Shown: positions 28,522 to 35,358 of the stretch, one piece after another
Position numbering within the stretch: the stretch's first letter is position 1
Layout of the letters: every line of letters starts with the position of its first letter
NCBI GenBank assembly: GCA_016195665.1
Contig: JACPZD010000026.1
Span: 1-47,215 of the forward strand
Length of the DNA: 47,215 nt
Reading direction: 5' to 3'
DNA from: Gammaproteobacteria bacterium
GTDB lineage: Bacteria > Pseudomonadota > Gammaproteobacteria > SURF-13
Position numbers and translations under genes: made by a program
Notes under the pieces: generated by a model
The model's database searches: none
Seen by the model: only the letters and a program-made list of their open reading frames with translations
Told to the model about the DNA's origin: nothing

Positions 28522-29061
28522 CTACTGCTTTTTAGGCCGAAACGCGACCAGCACGTCCGGATTCGTCTCCAGATACGGCCCGCCGATGAGGTCAATACAA
28601 TACGGCACCGCCGGAAACACGGCCTGCAGGCAATCCGCAATGGAGGAGGGTTTGCCGGGCAGATTGATGATCAGCGCCTTGCCGCGGATGCCGGCGATCT
28701 GTCGCGACAGTATCGCGGTCGGGACTACCTTCAGCGACACCGCGCGCATCTGCTCGCCGAAACCGTCCAGAATCTTGTCGCACACCGCCTCGGTCGCTTC
28801 GGGCGTGATGTCGCGCGGCGCGGGGCCGGTGCCGCCCGTGGTGACGACCAGACAACAGCCCTGCGTGTCGCACAAGTCCTTGAGCGTCTCCTCGATCACC
28901 GGCTGTTCATCGGGAATCACACAGGAAAACGCCTCCCACGGCGTGGCGAGTATCTTTTTTAATTGCTCGCGTATTGCGGGCCCGCCTAAATCTTTATAGA
29001 CGCCCTTACTGGCGCGATCAGAGACGGTGACGATGCCGATGCGTACAGGTTGAGTGGTCAT
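28522..29061 (-). CDS. mogA: Molybdopterin adenylyltransferase
   Basis: Adenylates molybdopterin before molybdate insertion. The 179-residue protein of the MoaB/Mog family shows IGIVTVSDRASKGVYKDLGG, VVTTGGTGPAPRDITPEAT and the C-terminal IINLPGKPSSIADCL. Its ATG overlaps the stop of the upstream glycosyltransferase gene (ATGA). The reason a molybdenum-cofactor gene is coupled to sugar transferases is not clear from the sequence. Confidence 0.92.
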   Translation of the reverse strand: MTTQPVRIGIVTVSDRASKGVYKDLGGPAIREQLKKILATPWEAFSCVIPDEQPVIEETLKDLCDTQGCCLVVTTGGTGPAPRDITPEATEAVCDKILDGFGEQMRAVSLKVVPTAILSRQIAGIRGKALIINLPGKPSSIADCLQAVFPAVPYCIDLIGGPYLETNPDVLVAFRPKKQ

Positions 29062-29768
29062 AAGGGTGTATCGTGCATGGCAGCGGCTTCAACTAACAGT
29101 CGTCGTATCTGCGGCTCTTCGAGATCTTCAGGGCGGTCCACATCCCGGCGTGGGGCGAGTTCGCGCCAGCGCCATTGTAGCCGTTTCAGCCGCTCGCGGG
29201 TAAGGGCAAGCACTCCGCCACTGCCCCACGCAATGTCTTCAAACAGGAGCGGCGCGGCCTTGCGCAAGCCCAACAACACATAACCGCCGTCCTCGGCCGG
29301 GCCGATAACGGCATCAAATCCATCCCGTGACGTACAGGGATGTACTAATGTCGCGGAAGGCAGGATGCCGGGAGCGACTAGGGTATCAATCGCCGTGCGT
29401 AAATCCTGAGAGGTGAGGGCTGGGCAATCCGTCCCGATAATTACCGCACAAGGACTCCGCTGCAAGACGGTATCGAAGGCGTGCGCCATGCGCGCGCCCA
29501 GATCGTTTCCCTGCTGCTCCCGAAGAGTGACTCCGTAGTCTTTGCTGCATTGTGTGAAAAAGGGATGGTTTGTGTCCGGGCTGCACCAAAGCTCGACCGG
29601 GCTAAGCCGCGCCGCGACTGCCGTCGCGATGCAATGCCGCACCAGCATGGCGTGCAATGCCGCTGCGCCTTCTGCGCCCAGCGCCGGAATGAGGCGGGTC
29701 TTGACCGCGCCCGCAACGGGCGCCTTGGCAAACACCATGATGCGCGCGTCAGGAAATGGCAGGTTCAT
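29058..29768 (-). CDS. Arsenosugar-type glycosyltransferase (DUF2064/TIGR04282-like)
   Basis: A 236-residue nucleotidyl/glycosyl-transferase-like protein (GT-A fold): IMVFAKAPVAGAVKTRLIP near the N-terminus, VIIGTDCPALTSQDL, DAVIGPAEDGGYVLLGL and WGSGGVLALTRERL. The pattern matches the family I know as TIGR04282, tied to arsenosugar biosynthesis by its co-occurrence with ArsM and ArsS. Start 29768 is fixed by an ATGA overlap with the upstream gene's stop; codons further upstream have no support. Substrate remains unproven. Confidence 0.8.
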   Translation of the reverse strand: MNLPFPDARIMVFAKAPVAGAVKTRLIPALGAEGAAALHAMLVRHCIATAVAARLSPVELWCSPDTNHPFFTQCSKDYGVTLREQQGNDLGARMAHAFDTVLQRSPCAVIIGTDCPALTSQDLRTAIDTLVAPGILPSATLVHPCTSRDGFDAVIGPAEDGGYVLLGLRKAAPLLFEDIAWGSGGVLALTRERLKRLQWRWRELAPRRDVDRPEDLEEPQIRRLLVEAAAMHDTPL

Positions 29769-30469
29769 GAGGAATAATACCGGCGCACGAGACGTTGCGG
29801 GTCCGCACCGAAGGCGTAAGCCAGCCGCAATCGCCACATCAACAAAATCGTGCGCACAATACCACGCCGTTCCCAGCGGCGGCTGGAGGTGATGACTCGT
29901 TCGCGTACACAGAGCGGCCGGCTGTACCGGCGCAAAATTCGGCTGATGGCGATGTCCTCCATCAGGGGAATATCGGGAAATCCGCCCGCCTGTTCGAACA
30001 CATCGCGGCGCACAAAGATCGCCTGGTCGCCGGTGGCGATACCCGTCAGCCGCGAGCGCCCATTCATCAGGGTTTCTACGACGCGCAGCAAAATGTGACT
30101 CCCCGACAAGCGCACGTCAAAACGTCCCCAGCGGGCGCCGGTCTGCGCCAGTCCTGCGCGGATCACGCGATCCGCGCCCTCCGGCAATAGCGTATCGGCA
30201 TGCAGAAAAACCAGGACCTCTCCGCGAGCCGCCGACGCGCCGCGGTTCATCTGCCGCGCGCGGCCGCGTTCGCTGTGCAGGAGTTGATCGGCGAACGGCG
30301 CCGCCAGGCTGCACGTGGCGTCGGTACTGCCACCGTCCGCGACGATGACCTCGTGTCCCGCCGCGCGCAAGGCGTGTAAGCCGGTCAGGGTCGGGACGAT
30401 AGCCGCAGCCTCATTGAGCGTGGGGATGATAATGGAGAGCCCTGGTGCGGCGTCATTCATGGGCTGCAT
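29765..30469 (-). CDS. Arsenosugar-type family 2 glycosyltransferase (TIGR04283-like)
   Basis: A 234-residue GT2 enzyme: LSIIIPTLNEAAAIVPTL, VIVADGGSTDATCSLA, GRARQMNRGASAARGEVLVF, LHADTLLPEG, GIATGDQAIFVRR and PLMEDIAISR. This pattern fits the family I recall as TIGR04283, the usual partner of TIGR04282 proteins. First gene of a coupled minus-strand set with the TIGR04282-like gene and mogA. The start at 30469 is one of two close ATGs (30460) and neither has a clear ribosome binding site. Confidence 0.8.
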   Translation of the reverse strand: MQPMNDAAPGLSIIIPTLNEAAAIVPTLTGLHALRAAGHEVIVADGGSTDATCSLAAPFADQLLHSERGRARQMNRGASAARGEVLVFLHADTLLPEGADRVIRAGLAQTGARWGRFDVRLSGSHILLRVVETLMNGRSRLTGIATGDQAIFVRRDVFEQAGGFPDIPLMEDIAISRILRRYSRPLCVRERVITSSRRWERRGIVRTILLMWRLRLAYAFGADPQRLVRRYYSS

Positions 30470-30587
30470 GATAAACGAAAGCCCGATGTGGCGCTGGTGT
30501 GGCACACATGGAACCCGGTCCGTTGCGGTGTTACAATGGCGGCCCTGTCCGTGCGGCGCCAAGCAAGCCGCTGGGCATAACTATTAT

Positions 30588-30663
30588 GGGGCGGTAGCTC
30601 AGCTGGGAGAGCGCTGCGTTCGCAATGCAGAGGTCGGGAGTTCGATCCTCCTCCGCTCCACCA
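30588..30663 (+). tRNA. tRNA-Ala (anticodon CGC)
   Basis: Complete cloverleaf of 76 bases: acceptor GGGGCGG pairs with CCGCTCC (one G-U), D-stem GCTC/GAGC, anticodon stem CTGCG/TGCAG with loop TTCGCAA, and T-loop TTCGATC. CCA is encoded. The CGC anticodon reads GCG. Confidence 0.95.
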
Positions 30664-30691
30664 AATACCTGGCCCGGGTCCGCCTTTACCC

Positions 30692-30813
30692 TTGCCCCCG
30701 GTAGCTCAGAGGGGTGATCTCGTGAAACGAGCGAACGACCGGACAGGGAAGTCCGGGCTGGTGCTAGGCAAGGCTCTGCGGTTACGCCAGGGATGGCGTC
30801 ATGGGTGTCAAAA
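30692..30813 (+). ncRNA. Tandem unit 1: tRNA-Arg 5' head fused to a HEARO/omegaRNA-like scaffold
   Basis: Head (30692-30710) is the first part of the downstream tRNA-Arg with one extra C. The scaffold (30711-30813) contains the hairpin CTCGTGAAACGAG, then GCGAAC, the hairpin CCGGACAGGGAAGTCCGG, and a longer stem closed by CTGGTG/CGCCAG, followed by GGATGGCGTCATGGGTGTCA. From memory, this order of motifs is that of HEARO RNAs, the guide RNAs of IscB/IsrB nucleases, whose guide lies at the 5' end. No iscB/isrB or IS200-like gene is in the window. It is not a tRNA: no anticodon arm or 3' acceptor strand follows. Confidence 0.5.
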
Positions 30814-30934
30814 TTGCCCCGGTAGCTCAGAGGGGTGATCTCGTGAAACGAGCGAACGACCGGACAAGGAAGTCCGGGCTGGTGCTCGGCGGGGCTAAGC
30901 GGTTACGCCAGGGATGGCATCATTGGTGTCAATA
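30814..30934 (+). ncRNA. Tandem unit 2: tRNA-Arg 5' head fused to a HEARO/omegaRNA-like scaffold
   Basis: Second unit, 121 bases after the first. The head TTGCCCCGGTAGCTCAGA (30814-30831) is an exact 18-base match to the start region of the tRNA-Arg gene (30935-30952). The scaffold differs from unit 1 at about nine positions, mostly in the tip of the third stem (GCTCGGCGGGGCTAAGC here), while the hairpins CTCGT/ACGAG and CCGGAC/GTCCGG are unchanged. Concentration of change in a loop suggests the structure is under selection or recently was. Confidence 0.5.
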
Positions 30935-30936
30935 TT

Positions 30937-31010
30937 GCCCCGGTAGCTCAGATGGATAGAGCATCCCCCTCCTAAGGGGAAGGTCGGACGTTCAAATCGT
31001 CTCCGGGGCA
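30937..31010 (+). tRNA. tRNA-Arg (anticodon CCT)
   Basis: Complete cloverleaf: acceptor GCCCCGG pairs fully with CCGGGGC, D-stem GCTC/GAGC, anticodon stem TCCCC/GGGGA with loop CTCCTAA (anticodon CCT, reads AGG), and T-loop TTCAAAT. Discriminator A at 31010 is followed by CTT, so CCA is not encoded, unlike the nearby tRNA-Ala. Confidence 0.93.
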
Positions 31011-31140
31011 CTTAAAAAATCAATAACTTATAAAAATAATCTATACAAGAAATATTCAACACTAATTATCCGGAGTTGGCAAGCTTCACTCCCAAAGCCC
31101 GCGCCGAGGCGGGGGGCACGGTCGAGCCCGAATCCCTTAA

Positions 31141-31770
31141 TCAACGGATGCCGGGTGTGCTTGCCAGCCAATTAAGCACTCCGTCAATGAACTCATCGCT
31201 GGCTAGGCTCAGCGCACTCGCTGCGCCCGCGGCATCCGGGGTCTGGGCCTGACGTTCCAAGGTAAAAGTACGTTCTCTGAGAGGAGTCTGTTCGTTTTTT
31301 TGGGTCAGGCTTACGTGGGCGCGAAATAATACCCGGCTCGATTGCGGCGAATCGAATATCTGGCTGAATTCTTCAAGATCAACCCGCAACCGGTTCGGCG
31401 GGTCGTTCTGTGGTGTCGGATTCCCCTTGGAGGTGTCGCTGGCTGTGGAGAGGGCCTGACGCAGGCGTAGCGTTATCAAGGCCGCCGGCGGCGCAGCCCA
31501 GCGGCTGTCGGCGTAAGAGTCCAGGCGCGCAGCGTTATGATAAGCGAGCCGGTATAAGATTGCCGGGCTGTCGAGCCAGGACGGCGCGGTGACAGGAGAG
31601 GCCTCCAACCGGCCGGCCATGCGCGGTGTTTGATCGGGCGCGTTTTCCCGCGGCAGGCCAAAATCATACGCAACGATTGGAGCATTATCTTTCGGCAAGT
31701 TGTTGCAACCGTTAACCATCAACAGAATAAGCATGGCAGCCATGCCGGATTCAATTTTTGTTTTTTTCAT
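31141..31770 (-). CDS. ABC-type transport auxiliary lipoprotein (PqiC-like)
   Basis: A 209-residue lipoprotein: the signal peptide ends in a lipobox-like VNGC (Cys about 22), followed by a PqiC/ABC-type auxiliary domain (IVAYDFGLP, WLDSPAILYRLAYHN, the typical YADSRWAAPPAALI, LRVDLEEFSQIFD). Such lipoproteins work in the periplasm with an MCE protein and an MlaE-type ABC transporter. Last gene of the operon, 21 bases after the MCE gene. A long stretch of DNA lies between it and tRNA-Arg with no gene. Confidence 0.85.
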   Translation of the reverse strand: MKKTKIESGMAAMLILLMVNGCNNLPKDNAPIVAYDFGLPRENAPDQTPRMAGRLEASPVTAPSWLDSPAILYRLAYHNAARLDSYADSRWAAPPAALITLRLRQALSTASDTSKGNPTPQNDPPNRLRVDLEEFSQIFDSPQSSRVLFRAHVSLTQKNEQTPLRERTFTLERQAQTPDAAGAASALSLASDEFIDGVLNWLASTPGIR

Positions 31771-31791
31771 GAGATGCCCATGAGTCTTTAT

Positions 31792-32748
31792 TCAAGGTGG
31801 GGCCGCAAAGCCTGGCTCTCCCGGACCCGGCTGCGAGGGGGGCTTGCCGAAGACCAGGCTTTGCGGCCGCCGCTCGATATCCGTCAGGAGTCTATCAAGA
31901 TTTTTGGAGGTGCGAGACAGATCATCCAGCAGCCGGTCGAATTTCGGTAATGCCGAAGAGCGCACCTCGTCACCCACCGCCTCGCCTGCCGCTCCGATTT
32001 TTTCCGCACTGGCGGCGACCTTTTCCGCGCTTGCGGCAACTCTGTCGAAAGTCATGACTTGCTGCTGAAGTTTGGCCGTCAAGGTGCTGAGATCAACGAG
32101 CAGCGCATCGGCCTTCTTGAGTACGCCCTGGGTGTTGGCTACGACGGAAGGCAGCGCAGTGATGGCAGGATCAAGCTTATCCTGGAGCGTGACAAGACGC
32201 GCCGAAACGTGTTCGACATTGGCGAGTATAGCCTTCGCGCGTTTAAGGTTTTCATCGTCGAACACATTGCTCATGCGTTCGGTGAGCATGCTGATGCGCG
32301 CGAGCAGCAGCGGAGCGGAAGCCCCCACTTCTTGTAACAGCGAAGTCCGCATCTCGATACGGGCGGGCGCTTCGGGGCTCGTTTGAAGCGGGGTTGGCAT
32401 AGTCCCGTCATCATCCAACTGAATATAGGCAAGACCGGTCAAGCCTTGGTAGGCAAGCTCTGCATAGGTGCCTTGTGTGATCGGGGTGCCGCTGCCTACC
32501 AGAATGCGGACTAAAATCGTACGATGTTGTTGGGGGTCCAGCATAATTTTCTCAACCCGGCCTACCTGAAGACCGCGGTAACGTACCGCCGCCTGCGGAT
32601 TCAGCCCTGACACCGATGATTTCGAGACGAGCAGGTAGACGTCCTCCTTCGCAGTGTCGCCGCTGAACCAAATGGCGGCTGCCGCGAGCGCCGTGACGAA
32701 AACGATGACAAACAATCCGGCGGCGATGGCATGGGCGCGGTTTTCCAT
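31792..32748 (-). CDS. MlaD-family MCE protein
   Basis: A 318-residue inner-membrane-anchored MCE protein: membrane segment at about residues 10-28, then a single MCE domain (VYLLVSKSSVSGLNPQAAVRY, RGLQVGRVEKIMLD, YAELAYQGLTGLAYIQLDD), and a long helical tail with repeated KVAASAEKV-type heptads and a Pro/Gly-rich end. MCE rings bind lipid and pass it between membranes. This is longer than MlaD (about 180) and nearer single-MCE proteins of the Pqi/organic-solvent type. Separated from the ATPase gene by 198 bases that hold repeat R8. Confidence 0.88.
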   Translation of the reverse strand: MENRAHAIAAGLFVIVFVTALAAAAIWFSGDTAKEDVYLLVSKSSVSGLNPQAAVRYRGLQVGRVEKIMLDPQQHRTILVRILVGSGTPITQGTYAELAYQGLTGLAYIQLDDDGTMPTPLQTSPEAPARIEMRTSLLQEVGASAPLLLARISMLTERMSNVFDDENLKRAKAILANVEHVSARLVTLQDKLDPAITALPSVVANTQGVLKKADALLVDLSTLTAKLQQQVMTFDRVAASAEKVAASAEKIGAAGEAVGDEVRSSALPKFDRLLDDLSRTSKNLDRLLTDIERRPQSLVFGKPPSQPGPGEPGFAAPP

Positions 32749-32780
32749 ATCGAATTACCTTAGGACTTATCCATAAATGA

Positions 32781-32852
32781 TTTACCGCAGAGGACGCAGA
32801 GGAATACCCTCAAAAAGGATTTGTTTCTCCTCCGCGCCCTCCGTGGTGAAGC
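32781..32852. repeat. CACCGCGGAGG-type hairpin repeat, copy R8
   Basis: Left arm TTTACCGCAGAGGACGCAGA, right arm CTCCGCGCCCTCCGTGGTGA. It lies inside the MCE transporter operon, between ATPase and MCE genes. The following bases (32853-32940) hold a fragment resembling a second degenerate copy (CGCAAGGGACACAGGGGA) and no gene. Confidence 0.75.
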
Positions 32853-32946
32853 CTTTTCATCGCAAGGGACACAGGGGAACTTTTCATGGACATGCTCTTA
32901 AACGGAACAATCCCGGAATCCAATGCGCGTTATCATTCCAATATTC

Positions 32947-33711
32947 TCAGGCGCCGGCAACGGCCGTGCGGCCTGCAAAAAACTTGTGTATAAAAGGATG
33001 ATCTGATTGCATCACGGTTTTGAGCGGGCCTGTTGCAATGAGCCGGCGATTCGCAAGCACCGCAATCCTGTCGCTGAGTGCAAACAGCGTATCAATATCG
33101 TGGGTGACCATCATGACGGTAAAGGACAATTCCTTACGCAAATCCCCGATCAGTTTTACGAAGCTCTCGCTAAGCTCTGGATCGAGCCCCGCCGTGGGCT
33201 CGTCGAGCAACAGCAGTTCCGGTTCGAGCACCATCGCACGCGCCAGTGCAACGCGTTTTACCATGCCGCCGGAAAGTTCGGCGGGCATTTTGCCGGCGTG
33301 CTTGGGTTCGATCTGCACCATGTCGAGCTTAAGTCTCACGAGCGTGCGGATGGATGCCTCATCGAGTACGTGCAGTTCGCGCAACGGCAAGGCAATATTA
33401 TCAAATACAGTGAGGGCGCTATATAGCGCACCGCCCTGAAACAGCACGCCCCAGCGGTTACGCAAATCCAGCCGTGCCCGCGGATCGCCCTCGTGCAGGG
33501 GCGCCCCAAACACCTTTACCCTGCCGCGTGACGGCGTTTCGAGGCCGAGGATGGTCTTTAACAGAGTGGTTTTACCGCTGCCGGAGCCGCCAACGAGCGC
33601 CAGCACCTCGCCATGATGCACGCAAAGATTCACGTCCTCGAGCACAACGGTATCACCGTATCGAGCCCAAAGGCCATCAATTTCAATGATGCAGGGTTTA
33701 CCCGTCATCAC
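32947..33711 (-). CDS. ABC transporter ATP-binding protein (MlaF-like)
   Basis: A 254-residue cytosolic ATPase: Walker A LVGGSGSGKTTLLK, Q-loop region GVLFQGGALYSALTVFDN, signature LSGGMVKRVALARAM, Walker B LLLDEPTAGLDPELS and H-loop VMMVTHD. The residues GALYSALTVFDNIALPLRE are typical of MlaF/Ttg2A-type lipid transporters. Start is GTG at 33711 or ATG at 33708; both overlap the permease stop. Energises the MlaE-like permease. Confidence 0.9.
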   Translation of the reverse strand: MMTGKPCIIEIDGLWARYGDTVVLEDVNLCVHHGEVLALVGGSGSGKTTLLKTILGLETPSRGRVKVFGAPLHEGDPRARLDLRNRWGVLFQGGALYSALTVFDNIALPLRELHVLDEASIRTLVRLKLDMVQIEPKHAGKMPAELSGGMVKRVALARAMVLEPELLLLDEPTAGLDPELSESFVKLIGDLRKELSFTVMMVTHDIDTLFALSDRIAVLANRRLIATGPLKTVMQSDHPFIHKFFAGRTAVAGA

Positions 33712-34847
33712 ACGCCCACATCGCTAAATACTATGGCGAACACGGCGTCAACGAGTAACACGATGGTGATAGATGTAACGACTGAGTTTGTCGTCCCTGC
33801 AGCGAGGCTCTGGGTATTCGGGAGTATACGCAGCCCGAACAGGCACGCGATAAGTGCGATCAGAAATCCAAACGCCATGCCTTTGCCTACCCCAAGCCAG
33901 AGATTCGCAACGGGCACCGCGTCGGGGAGCTGATTCATAAAGTGCGCTACGCCGATGTCGAGTTGCACCTTCGCCGCCAGTGCACCGCCCAGCAGTGCAG
34001 CGGCATCGGTCCAGAGCACCAGCAGGGGAAGCGATATCGAGAGCGCCACCACCTTGGGTAAGATCAGGCGCACGCTGTAAGGAATGCCCATGACTGCCAG
34101 GGCGTCAAGTTCCTGGGTGACGCGCATTACACCGAGTTGCGCCGTCATTGACGAGCCGGAACGGCCCGCGACGAGGACGGCGGCAATCACGGGACCCAGC
34201 TCACGCAGTATGCTGATGCCGAGAATGTTGATAATGAAAATATCGGCGCCGAAAATTCTGAGCTGTTTGCTGAACAGATAGGAAAGCACTACGCCTATGA
34301 GAAAACCCAGCAGTCCGGTAATCGCCAGGGCCTGGGCGCCGGTGCGGTACAGGTTGGCGGATATCTCGCGCCACGGAATCAGCATTGGACGGCGTGCGAG
34401 GTGGGCGACGTCCAGTCCCAACTGGCCCAGCAGTGCAATAAAGCCCTCCACATGATCGGCTAAAGAAAGTGTGCGCTTGCCCAATAAGATGACCGGCGTG
34501 AGGAGGTCGCGAGGGCTGCGCGGTAGCGTTGTTTCCGATAAGGCATTGAGGCGGTCGAACAGGACCATGTGTTCGGGGCGCAGCGTCAGGTTTTTCAACC
34601 TTTGTCTTCCCCACGCATGCCACAGCAACACGGCGCCGGCGTTATCGAGTTCCGCGATCCCCTGCATAGCCCAATGCAGGGAGGGGTCGGCTGCACACGC
34701 CTTAAGTCTCGGGCCTAAAGTACGCAATAACGCTTTGAGATTGTGCAGATTCCATGCACCCGTTAACTCTAAAACCCTTGTACCATCCGTAGCATGCGTC
34801 TCGCGTAGCGCCGGAGAAGTATTTGATTCAATGAGGTTATCCGTCAT
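33708..34847 (-). CDS. MlaE-family ABC permease with N-terminal STAS-like domain
   Basis: A 379-residue membrane protein. The first ~110 residues form a STAS-like domain (RVLELTGAWNLHNLKALLRT, LDNAGAVLLWHAWGR), equal to MlaB fused to the permease. The remainder is an MlaE permease with five or so membrane segments and the signature LRELGPVIAAVLVAGRSGSSMTAQLG and MRVTQELDALAVMGI. First gene of the four-gene minus-strand operon. The fusion explains the lack of a separate mlaB gene. Direction and cargo of lipid transport cannot be read from sequence. Confidence 0.9.
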   Translation of the reverse strand: MTDNLIESNTSPALRETHATDGTRVLELTGAWNLHNLKALLRTLGPRLKACAADPSLHWAMQGIAELDNAGAVLLWHAWGRQRLKNLTLRPEHMVLFDRLNALSETTLPRSPRDLLTPVILLGKRTLSLADHVEGFIALLGQLGLDVAHLARRPMLIPWREISANLYRTGAQALAITGLLGFLIGVVLSYLFSKQLRIFGADIFIINILGISILRELGPVIAAVLVAGRSGSSMTAQLGVMRVTQELDALAVMGIPYSVRLILPKVVALSISLPLLVLWTDAAALLGGALAAKVQLDIGVAHFMNQLPDAVPVANLWLGVGKGMAFGFLIALIACLFGLRILPNTQSLAAGTTNSVVTSITIVLLVDAVFAIVFSDVGV

Positions 34848-34899
34848 ATCGGAAAGGGTAGGTTACTGAGAAGTCCGTAATTCAATTAGTCTACACTTA

Positions 34900-35035
34900 C
34901 TCAGGAGTCAGAAAATAAGGCTACAACGTTATAATGTGACTCCTGAGTAAAAACCCTGTTTACTCTACCCCCACCCTGTCCCGCCCCCTCAATAGGGGGC
35001 GGAGACGTAGCATGAAGTGTAGTCTTAATTACTGA
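34900..35035 (+). repeat. GGAGTCAC-type element, short copy C2
   Basis: CTCAGGAGTCA...GTGACTCCTGAG at the left, a stem with CCGCCCCCTCAATAGGGGGCGG, and the right end GTAGTCTTAATTACTGA. It has the same ends as C1 (19969-20183) without the ~80-base internal block. Its right end runs directly into the 5' codons of the next gene. Confidence 0.8.
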
Positions 35036-35061
35036 AGCCGTTTCTGGATTGGCTGGCCGAG

Positions 35062-35358
35062 GTGCCCGATCCGGAGCCGCTGGAGCTGACGTTGGGGGAC
35101 CTGCGTCACGACTGCACGGCCTTGTTGATCCCCGACTTTGATGATGAGGCGGATGCCTTGGGATATATCTACGCCTCCTTCGAAGAGCTCTTCGAGATGG
35201 AACTGGACGCATGGTACAACGATGAGTCCCTGTGGCCCGCCGACAGGACGTTGGAGATGTTTGAGGAGTGGTTCGACATCGAAATCCACTCCATGGTCAC
35301 CGACATGGCCGAGGATGAATTCACGGCGGAAGATTTTGACGACGACAATTTACACTGA
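35062..35358 (+). CDS. Small acidic conserved-looking hypothetical protein
   Basis: I do not recognise a named family. From a GTG at 35062 there are 98 residues, strongly acidic with an Asp/Glu-rich end (EDFDDDN). Plausible coding sense continues upstream of the GTG for ten codons (KPFLDWLAE after a CTG at 35032) until repeat C2. The original start, perhaps ATGAAG, may have been replaced by the end of that element, leaving CTGAAG. The 3' end overlaps the convergent metR gene by nine bases. Function unknown. Confidence 0.6.
   Translation: MPDPEPLELTLGDLRHDCTALLIPDFDDEADALGYIYASFEELFEMELDAWYNDESLWPADRTLEMFEEWFDIEIHSMVTDMAEDEFTAEDFDDDNLH

Noticed and set aside
30692-30936. Tandem 121-bp units as a CRISPR array
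   Set aside because: Units are similar along the whole length, with no variable spacers; only two copies.
31011-31140. Possible small gene between tRNA-Arg and the PqiC-like gene
   Set aside because: A/T-rich with stops in all frames I checked; no ribosome binding site with a usable frame.
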